Positions 40,457 through 49,652 are shown, counted from the first letter of the stretch. The stretch is 64,000 nucleotides of DNA from Ktedonobacteraceae bacterium (GCA_035653615.1 DASRBN010000001.1:62001-126000), one strand, 5' to 3'. Notes: generated by a model from the sequence alone, not told the origin. Numbers and translations: made by a program.

Positions 40457-42078
40457 CAGGCGAGAAACGCATAACAGACCTGCAGGATATCCAGGTGCTG
40501 TACGATCTTGCCATCTACAATTATGAACATTTCGGCATCTACAAGATGCTGATTTACGAAGACGCGCAGCACGAAGAGGTACGCGAGTATACAAATCTGG
40601 AGGTTGCGCGAGAGGCTACGCAGCTTGCCGCCGGTCTGCGGGCGCTTGGCATCCAGAAAGGCGACCGCGTCATCGTAATGATGATCAATTCGCCGGAGGT
40701 CATCATTGCGTACCAGGCGATTGCGCGGGCCGGAGCTATCATCGTTCCCGTCCTTCCCCTGCTCAAGGGACCCGAAGTGCGCTACATCGCCGAAAACTCT
40801 GCTGCTAAAGCCATTATTACCAGCGCGATCCTGCTGCCCCTCCTGCAAAATGCCCTCGCGGAGGTATCCACGATGGAACATATCATTGCGACGGGTATTG
40901 AGGCACGGGACGCGGAAGCCGATCAATCGGCGGTGGGCGCGGTAAACCGGCCCCTACGGGCTTATCGTGATGTTTTGGCGATGGGAACAGCATACGCGGA
41001 TCGTTTTCTTGAGGATCTCGAGGGCGTCTCGCTTTCGCCTGGTGATACATCTGTCACCATTTATACCTCTGGCACGACCGGGCGGCCCAAGGGTGTGATG
41101 CTTTCGCATCGCAACCTGGTCTCCAACGCGCTCAGTGGGCTTGGCACAGATAGGGCGGAACGCCGGGGGCAGCACCAGCTGACCGTTTTGCCCCTGGCGC
41201 ATAGCTATGGCCTGCTGGTCTCGAATGTCAGCTATTTAAGCGGCGCTACAATCGTGATGCACCCGCGCTTTGACACCGGCGCCGTGCTTGCGGCCATCGA
41301 ACGCTACCGCATTCGGGGTTTCGCGGGCGTACCGGCCATGTACGTGGCCCTGCTCTATGCGCCGGATGCTGACAAATATGATACCAGCAGCCTGGAGGAT
41401 TGCGTCTGCGGTTCGGCTCCGCTGCCCGTCGCGGTTCTGGAGGCTTTCGAGCAAAAATATGGCTGTCGCATCCTCGAGGGCTATGGCCTGACCGAGGCGA
41501 GTACCGTACTCACCGGCCATGGTGTGGATATGGTGCGCAAGCCCGGCTCCGTCGGCAAGCCGGTTGAGGGCGTCGAACTCATGATTGTGGATGACAATGA
41601 CCAGCCCGTGCCTACAGGCGAAGTGGGCGAGATTGTCGCGCGCGGGCCTAATATCATGCAGGGCTACTACAACATGCCTGAGGAGACGCGGGTGGCCCTG
41701 CGCAACGGCTGGCTGCATACGGGGGATATGGGACGACTCGACGAAGACGGCTACCTGTACATCGTCGAACGCAAAAAAGACCTGATCATTCGCGGTGGAT
41801 TCAATATCTACCCGCGTGACGTTGAAGAGGTACTCAACCGCCATCCGGCAGTGATCGAATCGGCGGTCATCGGCATCCCGTCCGAGCGTATGGGCGAGGA
41901 GGTCAAGGCCTTCGTCGTGACTCGCGAAGAGGTCGATGCAGAGACCCTCAAAGCCTTTTGTCGCGAATCGCTGGCGAACTACAAAACACCCAGCGAGATC
42001 GAATTTGTACGCGCGTTGCCGCGCAACCTGGTTGGCAAGATCGACAAGAAAGAACTGAGGAGAGGCCATGTCCATTGA
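40453..42078 (+). CDS. Acyl-CoA ligase (AMP-binding, long/medium-chain fatty acid type)
   Basis: 541 aa. TIYTSGTTGRPKGVMLSH (P-loop), GYGLTEAS, TGDMGRLDEDGYLYIV and RKKDLIIRGGFNIYPRD are the adenylate-forming core motifs. The catalytic C-terminal Lys is in NLVGKIDKKEL. The enzyme activates a carboxylic acid through acyl-AMP to the CoA thioester. Best guess for substrate is a fatty acid, from the FadD-like pattern. Residues ~155-169 (EADQSAVGAVNRP) come from a dispersed palindromic repeat inserted in frame. The start overlaps the MaoC stop, and the end overlaps the R2lox gene by 11 bp. Confidence 0.9.
   Translation: MTGEKRITDLQDIQVLYDLAIYNYEHFGIYKMLIYEDAQHEEVREYTNLEVAREATQLAAGLRALGIQKGDRVIVMMINSPEVIIAYQAIARAGAIIVPVLPLLKGPEVRYIAENSAAKAIITSAILLPLLQNALAEVSTMEHIIATGIEARDAEADQSAVGAVNRPLRAYRDVLAMGTAYADRFLEDLEGVSLSPGDTSVTIYTSGTTGRPKGVMLSHRNLVSNALSGLGTDRAERRGQHQLTVLPLAHSYGLLVSNVSYLSGATIVMHPRFDTGAVLAAIERYRIRGFAGVPAMYVALLYAPDADKYDTSSLEDCVCGSAPLPVAVLEAFEQKYGCRILEGYGLTEASTVLTGHGVDMVRKPGSVGKPVEGVELMIVDDNDQPVPTGEVGEIVARGPNIMQGYYNMPEETRVALRNGWLHTGDMGRLDEDGYLYIVERKKDLIIRGGFNIYPRDVEEVLNRHPAVIESAVIGIPSERMGEEVKAFVVTREEVDAETLKAFCRESLANYKTPSEIEFVRALPRNLVGKIDKKELRRGHVH
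40915..40958. repeat. Dispersed palindromic element, copy inside the acyl-CoA ligase gene
   Basis: GAAGCCGATCAATCGG, then CGGTGGGCGCGGTA, then AACCGGCCCCTACGG. It is the same family as the recJ copy and closest to the one at 43053. It is in frame and adds no stop codon. Confidence 0.8.
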
Positions 42079-43018
42079 AATGTCGCTGGAAAACGCTTCG
42101 TTGACACAGTTGCAGCAGACTCCTATTGATAGCGTTTTGCATATTATTGACGAGGGGCTGGTTCATTTGCCCACCTATCGCGAACTCTACTATCGCTGGG
42201 AGCGCCAGCAATGGCGTGCCCAGGATATTGATTTCAGCGAGGACCGCGAGCAGTGGGCGAATATGTCCGAGGATGAACGCATGATGCGCATCTATGGACT
42301 ATCGGCCTTCTTCCAGGGCGAGGCCTGCGTCACCGACACACTCAGTCCTTATGTCTTCGCCATGCCGGACGAGGAGATGCGCATCTTCCTGACCACGCAG
42401 CTGGTCGACGAGGCCAGGCACACCGTCTTCTTCGCCCGTTTTTTCCGGGATGTGATGGGCATCGAAAAGCCCAACATGGAAGAAATGCTCGCCTTCGCGC
42501 GCCAGTACATGAACACCGGGCTGAAATTTATCCTGATCGAGTCGCTTTCAGAAGTAGCAGATCGCATCCGGCGCGAGCCTGGCAACCTCGCGCACCTGGT
42601 CGAGGGTATCACGCTCTATCACGTGATCGTCGAGGGCACGATGGCGCTGGCGGGACAGCGCGGCATCCTGGAAGCCTACCGCCAGTTCAACCTCTTCCCG
42701 GCTTTCCGCGGCGGCTTCACGGCGGTCGCACGCGACGAATCGCGGCACGTCGTCTTCGGCGTCAAATTCTTGCGCGAGATGATCCAGCAGGACAAGGCCA
42801 ATGCTCAAGTCGTGCATGACGCGCTCAAAAAATACGCGCAAACGGCCATCGAAGCCATTACGCCCGCTCCCGAGCAAATCAAGAATATGCTTGCACAGGG
42901 CATGGATCCCTGGGTCACGCCGCGCTACGCCCAGGATTCGCTGCGTAAGAAATTGAAGGTGATCGGCCTGGAGATGGAGCTGCCGGCAGTCCCACCCCCA
43001 CCGATCCTCGGAGTATAA
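42068..43018 (+). CDS. R2-like ligand-binding oxidase (R2lox), Mn/Fe type
   Basis: 316 aa, ferritin-like. The six metal ligands fit the R2lox spacing: Glu85, Glu115 and His118 (DEARHTVFF), Glu189, Glu224 and His227 (RDESRHVVF). Two residues that form the unusual Val-Tyr ether crosslink in characterised R2lox proteins are also present: Val88, three after Glu85, and Tyr184, five before Glu189. This separates it from ribonucleotide reductase R2, and no R1 gene is near. R2lox proteins bind a long-chain fatty acid at a Mn/Fe site; their physiological reaction is unknown. GAGGAG precedes the ATG. It overlaps the ligase gene by 11 bp. Confidence 0.9.
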   Translation: MSIEMSLENASLTQLQQTPIDSVLHIIDEGLVHLPTYRELYYRWERQQWRAQDIDFSEDREQWANMSEDERMMRIYGLSAFFQGEACVTDTLSPYVFAMPDEEMRIFLTTQLVDEARHTVFFARFFRDVMGIEKPNMEEMLAFARQYMNTGLKFILIESLSEVADRIRREPGNLAHLVEGITLYHVIVEGTMALAGQRGILEAYRQFNLFPAFRGGFTAVARDESRHVVFGVKFLREMIQQDKANAQVVHDALKKYAQTAIEAITPAPEQIKNMLAQGMDPWVTPRYAQDSLRKKLKVIGLEMELPAVPPPPILGV

Positions 43019-43052
43019 CTATAACGTGTTTGAGTGAGTCAGGCCAGAGACG

Positions 43053-43199
43053 TGGGGCCGATCAATCGGCGGTGGGCGCGGTATGCCTGTCCCCCAGACA
43101 GGACTGCCCGGCCCCTACGGCACAGCCGTGGGGGATGCATTGCCCGGCGGAGCCGTAGGCCCCGATTTATCGCGGGCACCGCCGATTGATCGGCTCCTG
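43053..43199. repeat. Composite palindromic repeat between R2lox and the Lrp-type gene
   Basis: A copy of the GGGGCCGATCAATCGGCGG element starts at 43054, and an inverted copy (CACCGCCGATTGATCGG) ends near 43195. Between them lie other small palindromes such as CCTGTCCCCCAGACAGG (43086-43102). The whole region can fold into one long structure. It fills most of the 227-bp gap in an otherwise gapless operon. Confidence 0.8.
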
Positions 43200-43245
43200 G
43201 GGTTGGACGATCACTTCATCAACCAATAACATAAGGAGCCAGATT

Positions 43246-43524
43246 ATGGTATCTGCTGTCGTCCTCATCAATGTCCAGCGCGGGCAGGTGAACGAAACGG
43301 CCCAGAGCCTTTTAGAGATCGATGGCGTGGCGGAGGTCTACTCGGTCACGGGCGAGTACGATCTGGTCGCTCTGCTGCGACTGCAACACTACGAAGACCT
43401 GGCCGAGGTCGTCACCACCCGCATGGTCAAAATTCCGGCCATCACGAAGACGAATACGCTGATGGCTTTCCAGTGTTATTCGCGGGCGGATTTGCAGCAG
43501 GCATGGGATATCGGAATTGAGTGA
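43246..43524 (+). CDS. Stand-alone Lrp/AsnC ligand-binding (RAM) domain protein
   Basis: 92 aa. AVVLINVQRGQVNETAQSLLEIDGVAEVYSVTGEYDLVALL (read in parts) and ITKTNTLMAFQCYS match the C-terminal effector-binding domain of Lrp/AsnC regulators. The DNA-binding domain is missing. Such single-domain proteins form oligomers that sense amino acids or related small molecules and may act on a partner protein. AAGGAG lies ten bases before the ATG. It sits inside the R2lox operon, directly before the ThDP enzyme. It cannot itself bind the operator at 39956. Confidence 0.88.
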   Translation: MVSAVVLINVQRGQVNETAQSLLEIDGVAEVYSVTGEYDLVALLRLQHYEDLAEVVTTRMVKIPAITKTNTLMAFQCYSRADLQQAWDIGIE

Positions 43525-43541
43525 GTGAAACGGAGTTCATC

Positions 43542-45191
43542 ATGGGCCTCATCCACGGCGGCTGGCTGGTCGCCAGAACCCTCAAGCGCGAGGGCGTCGA
43601 AGTCGTCTTTACACTGAGCGGTGGACATATTGCCGCTATTTACGATGGCTGCGTGCGCGAAGGCATTCGCGTGGTAGATACGCGCCACGAACAGGCGGCA
43701 GTACATGCCGCCGAGGGCTGGGCCAAATGCATGCGCAAACCCGGTGTCGCCTTACTGACTGCCGGTCCGGGCGTAACCGACGGCGTGACAGGCGTGGCCA
43801 ACGCCTATCTCGCGGGCAGTCCTGTGCTCGTCATTGGTGGAGCAGCTCCCCTCGGCCTGTGGGATCGCGGCGCGTTGCAGGAAATGAACCAGATCGACCT
43901 GCTGCGCCCCATCACCAAATGGGCGCGCACCGTGCATGAAACCTCGCGCCTCGCCGAATACACTGCCGCGGCTTTCCGCCAGATGCTAAGCGGCAAGCCC
44001 GGCCCGACCTTCTTAGAGATGCCGATGGATGTCCTGAACAACTTCGCCGATACCGATACGCTCTTCGACCCCGGCGACCCCGCGAACTACCGCTTTTCAG
44101 GCCGCACCGCTCCCGACCCGGACATGGTGGAGAAAGCCGCGGCGCTACTAGATGCCGCCGAACGCCCGGTGATTATGGCGGGAACGGCCGTCTGGTGGTG
44201 CGATGCCGCCGAACCCCTGCGCCAACTGGCCGAACGCATTTCGGCCCCTGTCTACCTCAATGGCGCCGGGCGCGGTTGCCTGCCGCCCACGCATCCCCTC
44301 TTTTTCTCGGCATCGCGGCGCAAGGCGCTGGAGGGCGCAGATACCATCCTGGCGATTGGCACGCGCATGGACTTTCGCCTCAATCACGGCCAGCCGCCGC
44401 TCATTCCCGCGGAGGCGAAGGTGATCTGGTTCGACCTGGCAGCCGAGGATATCGGCATCAATCGCGGCGCGGCGGTTGGACTGGCGGGCGATGTCGGACT
44501 GAGCATGAGCCAGGTGGCCGCGGCTACCAAACAGAAGCCGGCAGAAGGCGAATGGCTCGCCTACATTCGCGAGCAGGAGAACGCGGCCATGGAACGCGAT
44601 ACGAAGCTGATGAGTTCAGACGCGGTACCCATTCACCCCATGCGCTTCTGCCGCGAGATACGCGACTTTATCGACGAGGATACGACGGTAGTGGGCGATG
44701 GCGGCGATATCGTCAGTTATGCCGGGCGCGTCGTCAACGTCTGCAAACCGGGCTACTGGCTCGATCCCGGTCCCATGGGTTGCCTGGGAACCGGCACCGG
44801 CTTCGCCATGGCCGCGCAAATCGCTCGCCCCGGCCAGAAGGTCTTGATTATTCACGGTGACGGCGCGTTTGGCCTGAACGGCATGGAGTTTGAAAGCATG
44901 GTACGCCAGAAACTGCCCGTGGTCTCGATTATCGGCAACGACGGCGCCTGGGGCCAGATCAAGCATCCCCAGAAGGCGATTATCGGACACGCGACGGCGG
45001 CGGAACTCACCCCCGGCATCCGCTACGACAAAATGGTCGAGGCGCTGGGAGGCTACGGCGAACTGGTGGAGCGCCCCGAAGACATTCGCCCGGCACTCGA
45101 ACGCGCCTTCGCGTCTGGACTACCTGCCTGCGTCAATGTGCTGATCGACCCGGAGAAGCCGTATAGCCGGTCGACGAATGTGGCAGTATAA
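43542..45191 (+). CDS. ThDP-dependent 2-hydroxyacyl-CoA lyase / oxalyl-CoA decarboxylase-like enzyme
   Basis: 549 aa, three-domain ThDP enzyme. Catalytic Glu50 is in DTRHEQAAVHAAEG. The ThDP/Mg motif is GDGAFGLNGMEFES, ending with NDGAWG near residue 467. The FGxxGMExE string is characteristic of the oxalyl-CoA decarboxylase/2-hydroxyacyl-CoA lyase branch rather than acetolactate synthase. GALQEMNQIDLLRPITKWA also fits that branch. Lyases of this group split 2-hydroxyacyl-CoA to formyl-CoA and an aldehyde. I chose the ATG at 43542 (GGAG six bases before); a GTG at 43521 overlaps the previous stop. Exact reaction is inferred. Confidence 0.82.
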   Translation: MGLIHGGWLVARTLKREGVEVVFTLSGGHIAAIYDGCVREGIRVVDTRHEQAAVHAAEGWAKCMRKPGVALLTAGPGVTDGVTGVANAYLAGSPVLVIGGAAPLGLWDRGALQEMNQIDLLRPITKWARTVHETSRLAEYTAAAFRQMLSGKPGPTFLEMPMDVLNNFADTDTLFDPGDPANYRFSGRTAPDPDMVEKAAALLDAAERPVIMAGTAVWWCDAAEPLRQLAERISAPVYLNGAGRGCLPPTHPLFFSASRRKALEGADTILAIGTRMDFRLNHGQPPLIPAEAKVIWFDLAAEDIGINRGAAVGLAGDVGLSMSQVAAATKQKPAEGEWLAYIREQENAAMERDTKLMSSDAVPIHPMRFCREIRDFIDEDTTVVGDGGDIVSYAGRVVNVCKPGYWLDPGPMGCLGTGTGFAMAAQIARPGQKVLIIHGDGAFGLNGMEFESMVRQKLPVVSIIGNDGAWGQIKHPQKAIIGHATAAELTPGIRYDKMVEALGGYGELVERPEDIRPALERAFASGLPACVNVLIDPEKPYSRSTNVAV

Positions 45192-45201
45192 GGGGATTTG
45201 C

Positions 45202-45229
45202 TCAGGAGCGCAAGAAACAGCGCTCCTGA
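45202..45229 (+). terminator. Terminator hairpin of the R2lox operon
   Basis: TCAGGAGCGC (45202-45211) pairs perfectly with GCGCTCCTGA (45220-45229) around AAGAAACA. It is followed by CTCTCTAGCTCTCTAC, which is only weakly T-rich. Confidence 0.7.
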
Positions 45230-45339
45230 CTCTCTAGCTCTCTACATCCCCTACTTTGAAAGCCAGTTTTTCAATGGCAGATGGGTGATTGGCCCGGCGC
45301 ATAATGGCATCAGCCTCCGCTAATAGTTTTTCCTCAGCC

Positions 45340-47499
45340 CTACATCGCCTTCCATACCTGCGCCGTCTTATCGCTGCTGCCCGAGACGATCTGGGCGCCA
45401 CTGACAGACCACGCAAGCGCGTTGATCGAGCCGGTCTGCCCATCGTGAAAGAAGGCTTGCTGGCCGCTAGCAGCATCCAGCACCCGAATATAGCCGCTGT
45501 TGCTTCCGACGGCTACGAACTGGCCGTTGGGTGACCAGGTCACGGAATGTACGACCCCCAGGTGCTCCTGGTAGCTCCACATGACCTGCCCCGAAGTGGC
45601 TTCCCATACCCTGGCCGTTTGATCGTTGCTACCGGAAACGATCCATTTGCTGTCCAGCGACCAGGCAATGCTTCGTATCGCGTCCGTGTGCTGGTTAAAC
45701 GTGTAAATGAGTTTTCCCGCCATTACATCCCAGACTTTTATCACGTGATCACCCCCACCGGAGGCGATGTATTTGCCATTGGGCGACCAGGCGACGGTAT
45801 TTATCGGACTCAAATCGTGATACAGCATCATGGCATTATTTCCTGTCAGGGCATCCCAGACTTTGACTTCTTTATCCGAGCCGGCGGATACAATCGTTTT
45901 GCTATCGGGCGACCAGGATACGGCATTAACGGGACCTTTATTGGCTGTAATGGTATGCAGCAGTTTCCCATTGCCGGCATCTCTCACCTGGATGGTCTTG
46001 TCCTTGCTCGTGGAGGCGATATATTTGCCATTGGGCGACCAGGCGACGGCTTTTACCACCTGCCCATGCCGGTAGAGAAAGAGAGGATTGCTGCCACTCG
46101 TATTCCATACCTGCACCAAAAAATCATTGCCGCCGGAGACGACGCGAGTGCCATCGGGCGACCAGTCGATCCCGTTAATCGCACCCATATGCCCGTGATA
46201 CGTAAACAGAGTCGGCTGCCCGACTGTATTGGGTGCGGGCGTTGCTGTAGCTATATGTTGCTTCACGACATTTTTTGTTTGTTTGAAAAGCTGCGGCAGG
46301 TAGATAATCGAGCCTCCGGCTGCCGCCGCGACCACGGCTACCCCTGCCAGGCCCACCACGACCGAACGGCGCGAAATCTGGCCTTTTTTGCCGGTCGATG
46401 CTGGAGGCGCGGAAGGCATTTGAACGCCTATCGATGAAAGCACAGGCGTAATAGCCGGTGCCGCTCCTGATGGATCGACTTCTGATGATGAAGGTGTAGA
46501 TACCGGCAGCGGCGTACTTTTTTCCGATAAGGATGGGGGTAATATGGCCGTATTGTAAACGTCGGAGTTGTTCTGATCGAGGGTGGTGAAAGATACCGAA
46601 TCGGGCTTATTTTTCTGGGAGGGTACTTCTGCGGCTAGCAGTGGTTGAGACGGCGGCACATATGGAGGCGCGCTGATAGTAGGCTGCTCTATCAGGCATG
46701 CCTGTTCCAGGGCATTGGCGAAAGCCTTGACGCTGCCAAAACGCTGCGCCGGGTCCTTCGCCAGCGCGGTCATGACAACCTGCTCGACATCAGCCGGAAT
46801 AGAAGGAATCTTCGCGCGCAAGGACGGGGGATTCGCCGTCATATGCTGGCTGAACAATTCGACGAATGAGCCACGAAAAGGACACTCGCCACACAACCAC
46901 TCGTACACCATGACGGCCAGTCCGTACTGATCGCTTGCCGGGCGAGGCTTGCCCTGAATCTGCTCCGGGGCCATATAGGTGACCGTACCGGCCATTTCGT
47001 GCAGGCTTTCATTATGCACGGTCTGAACGAGCAGGGCCGTGCCAAAATCGCTGAGCAGGATTTCATTATTTGCTCCCAATAACAGGTTTTCTGGCTTGAT
47101 GTCGCGATGAATGAGTTTCCTGCTGTGCGCATACTGCAAGGCTTCCGCGATTTGACGGGTATAGGAGACAATCGTCAACAAGGGCAGGATGGTGCCGCGT
47201 GGATGGCGCTGGCGCAGTGTGCCATTGGGAGCGTAGTCCATTACCAGGTACGGTGTATTATCAGCTATGCCGAAATCGAGTACGCGCACAATATGAGGAT
47301 GAACCAGGCTGGCGATGATGCGGGCCTCCGTCAAAAAGCTCTCCTCATCACCCGCTGCCAGGCGCACACGCAATATTTTAATGGCGGTATTGGTATTGAG
47401 ATAGGTATGCTTTGCCAGGTAGACTTCCGCGAAGCCTCCCCTGCCCAACAAGCGAATCAGGTGATAATTCCCCAGTTGTTGTCCAGACCAGTCGGCCAT
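45340..47499 (-). CDS. Ser/Thr protein kinase with TM and extracellular WD40 propeller
   Basis: 719 aa. The N-terminal PknB-type kinase is intact: LLGRGGFAEVYLAKH (glycine loop), TAIKIL (Lys), KLIHRDIKPENLLLG (catalytic loop), LLSDFGTALL (DFG) and MAGTVTYMAPEQ. A Pro/Ser linker leads to one membrane segment (about residues 372-395) and then seven WD40 repeats, which would lie outside. Kinase plus propeller suggests a receptor that binds a protein ligand. Its propeller resembles the one at 33512-34588. Promoter at 47564-47592. It converges with the R2lox operon. Confidence 0.92.
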   Translation of the reverse strand: MADWSGQQLGNYHLIRLLGRGGFAEVYLAKHTYLNTNTAIKILRVRLAAGDEESFLTEARIIASLVHPHIVRVLDFGIADNTPYLVMDYAPNGTLRQRHPRGTILPLLTIVSYTRQIAEALQYAHSRKLIHRDIKPENLLLGANNEILLSDFGTALLVQTVHNESLHEMAGTVTYMAPEQIQGKPRPASDQYGLAVMVYEWLCGECPFRGSFVELFSQHMTANPPSLRAKIPSIPADVEQVVMTALAKDPAQRFGSVKAFANALEQACLIEQPTISAPPYVPPSQPLLAAEVPSQKNKPDSVSFTTLDQNNSDVYNTAILPPSLSEKSTPLPVSTPSSSEVDPSGAAPAITPVLSSIGVQMPSAPPASTGKKGQISRRSVVVGLAGVAVVAAAAGGSIIYLPQLFKQTKNVVKQHIATATPAPNTVGQPTLFTYHGHMGAINGIDWSPDGTRVVSGGNDFLVQVWNTSGSNPLFLYRHGQVVKAVAWSPNGKYIASTSKDKTIQVRDAGNGKLLHTITANKGPVNAVSWSPDSKTIVSAGSDKEVKVWDALTGNNAMMLYHDLSPINTVAWSPNGKYIASGGGDHVIKVWDVMAGKLIYTFNQHTDAIRSIAWSLDSKWIVSGSNDQTARVWEATSGQVMWSYQEHLGVVHSVTWSPNGQFVAVGSNSGYIRVLDAASGQQAFFHDGQTGSINALAWSVSGAQIVSGSSDKTAQVWKAM

Positions 47500-47563
47500 C
47501 CTCTAGTTCCTCCTTTATAAGCGCTTTCCCCTCAGCATGCCTCAGCTTAATAAGTCGATTATA

Positions 47564-47592
47564 ATTCTAGATGAATGGAACGCGAAAGTCAA
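47564..47592 (-). promoter_or_regulatory. Promoter for the WD40 kinase gene
   Basis: On the minus strand TTGACT (47592-47587), 17-bp spacer, TAGAAT (47569-47564). Predicted leader about 60 nt. AGGAGG precedes the start codon. Confidence 0.75.
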
Positions 47593-47678
47593 GCATACAA
47601 CCTGGCAGGCTGTGAAACTGGTTGAAACATTTTTGACCCGCAATGGATACTTTTGCCTATCGAAAAATCAGTAAGTCG

Positions 47679-47746
47679 TGTCATGCTGAGCGCAGCGAAG
47701 AATCTCACTCGCCACCGAAGGATTCTTCGCTGCGCTCAGCATGACA
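47679..47746. repeat. Inverted pair of the TTCGCTGCGCTCAG repeat (26-bp arms)
   Basis: Arms 47679-47704 and 47721-47746 are exact reverse complements with a 16-bp spacer. This copy has CATGCTGAG where others have CATTCTGAG, with the same change in both arms. It lies in the 383-bp gap (47500-47882) between the divergent kinase and glycosyltransferase genes, which otherwise shows only the kinase promoter. Confidence 0.92.
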
Positions 47747-47882
47747 GGCCCGATTTTGATAGTGAAATTTCCTAAATTTAGGAAAGAAGTCATCATTCGT
47801 TAAGTTATGCTTTCTTGCTACGTACATATATATAGCTACGTCAAACTCTAAAGACAGTAATTCTTACATCACACACATCCTT

Positions 47883-49652
47883 ATGCTAGTACGTATTCGG
47901 AAAATTACAATTGGGTCATATGGCCTGTGCGCCATCGCGTTGATAGCTCTGGCCGTCATACTCCGGGTGGTGCTGATCGCTCTCGGCTGGCCCCAGCACA
48001 ATAGCGATGAATCGGTTATGGGCTTGATGGCCCTTCACATCGCCAACCGGGGTGAGCTACCCATCTTTTTTTATGGGCAGTCTTATATGGGCGTGATTGA
48101 GGCCTATATGGCCGCGGCGTTGTTTCACCTGTTCGGCGCCTCAGTTTTCACCCTGCGACTCGTTCCATTGCTCTTCTTCACCTGTTTCCTGGCCTGTATG
48201 TACCTGCTAACCAGCCTGCTCTATTCAAAGCAGCTGGCGCTGGTGACGTTGGGATTGCTGGTTCCTGGCTCAAACATTGTGCTGCAAACAGAAGTCGTCG
48301 CACTCGGCGGTTATCCTGAAATGCTGGCATTTGGCGCGCTGGGATTTTTGCTGGCCAGCTGGCTGGCGCTCGCCAACGATCAGTTTGCCGCAGGTCATCG
48401 CCGCTGGCGTTTCTCCCTCTGCTATGCGCTATGGGGACTGGCGATGGGCCTGGGCACCTGGAGCGATTACCTTTTCGTCGTATTTGTGTTCACCTCCGGC
48501 TTGCTGCTACTGGTATTTTGCTGGCGTACCCTGCTGTCTATCAGAGTATGGCCTTTCCTGCTGCTCGGCCTGCTTTTAGGACTGCTACCTGTCATTATCT
48601 TCAACATAACCAATCCGGCGCAGAATTCGTTGGTTACGCTCTTGAGCCTGCATAGCAGAGATCATCGATTGCTGTTGCTGCCTCACCTCTTTGGGCGCTA
48701 TCCATATGAATCCGGCATTGCCGGAACCCTATTAGTAAGTCTGCCTTCCATAACAGGCGCGCCTCCGTTATGCTACGACTCTAGCCTGATCCTCTACGGC
48801 CTGCCCACCATCAATGCATTCCAATGCTTGAACGCAACCTATAATGCCTGGCAGGAGAGCTTTACCCTGCTCTGGAGCATCTTTTTGCTGATCTTGTGGG
48901 CCATTGCCGTGCTGCAAACCCTTGTCATCCTTAACCGGCTCAGGCAGCTTGCTCCCCGGCGCGAACAGCCAGCTGAAACGAGGCGCGCGGTCATACGTCA
49001 CGTTGTCCGCCTGGCGCTGCTTTTGAACGCCGCCCTTTTCTTCATCCAGTTTGTCCTCAGTCCCGTCGCGGCAGTCTTTCCAACCAACGCGCGTTATTTA
49101 ACCGGCCTGCTCGTCTCTACGCCTGCCGTGATTGCTCCACTCTGGAACATATGGTTTGAAAGCGAGAAACCGGCTGCAGCCGGCAGTAATCAAGATTTGC
49201 GGCGGTTTAATGCCGACCGGTTGATGCTTCTTATAGGGAGAGCCGTTCTCCTGCTCGCGGCGCTGGTTCTGTTATGGGGCAGCATCAGCGTCTTTCGAGA
49301 TATACCAACCATCCAGGCCAGCCGCGAGCAAGAAAACTCGCTGATGCACGATCTCCTGCGTATCCACGCCACCCATATCTATACCGATTACTGGACGTGT
49401 TATCGCCTGACCTTTGACAGCAACGAGAAGATCACCTGCGTCGTACTCGACCAGTATCTCTACCGTGGTGACCACGACCGCTACCCGGCCTACGACGGTC
49501 CGGTCCTGGCCGATCCCCACGCGGCCTACGTCTTCGTGCCCAACGCGCCCAACGCGCCCCAGATTCCAGATGTCGAGCGCATGGCCGCCACGAAGGGCAT
49601 ACGCTTGCAACGATTCACGTTCGATGGTATTGTGGTCTTACAACCCATATAG
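47883..49652 (+). CDS. GT39/ArnT-like polytopic glycosyltransferase
   Basis: 589 aa with about 12 membrane segments. After TM1 the loop reads QHNSDESVMGLMALHI, with the acidic pair typical of GT-C transferases, and FFYGQSYMGVIEAYMAA. A soluble C-terminal region of ~110 residues ends the protein. GT-C enzymes move sugars from polyprenyl phosphate carriers on the outer face of the membrane. A second protein with the same layout follows at 50040, and the two are paralogues (DE...GQSYMGVIEAY versus DE...AQPYMGSLEAY). Acceptor unknown. Confidence 0.75.
   Translation: MLVRIRKITIGSYGLCAIALIALAVILRVVLIALGWPQHNSDESVMGLMALHIANRGELPIFFYGQSYMGVIEAYMAAALFHLFGASVFTLRLVPLLFFTCFLACMYLLTSLLYSKQLALVTLGLLVPGSNIVLQTEVVALGGYPEMLAFGALGFLLASWLALANDQFAAGHRRWRFSLCYALWGLAMGLGTWSDYLFVVFVFTSGLLLLVFCWRTLLSIRVWPFLLLGLLLGLLPVIIFNITNPAQNSLVTLLSLHSRDHRLLLLPHLFGRYPYESGIAGTLLVSLPSITGAPPLCYDSSLILYGLPTINAFQCLNATYNAWQESFTLLWSIFLLILWAIAVLQTLVILNRLRQLAPRREQPAETRRAVIRHVVRLALLLNAALFFIQFVLSPVAAVFPTNARYLTGLLVSTPAVIAPLWNIWFESEKPAAAGSNQDLRRFNADRLMLLIGRAVLLLAALVLLWGSISVFRDIPTIQASREQENSLMHDLLRIHATHIYTDYWTCYRLTFDSNEKITCVVLDQYLYRGDHDRYPAYDGPVLADPHAAYVFVPNAPNAPQIPDVERMAATKGIRLQRFTFDGIVVLQPI

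Noticed and set aside
42068-43018. Class I ribonucleotide reductase small subunit (NrdB)
   Set aside because: No NrdA nearby, and the Val/Tyr crosslink pair and ligand spacing fit R2lox.
43542-45191. Acetolactate synthase large subunit
   Set aside because: The GDG motif region reads FGLNGMEFES as in the OXC/HACL branch, and no ilvN or ilvC is adjacent.
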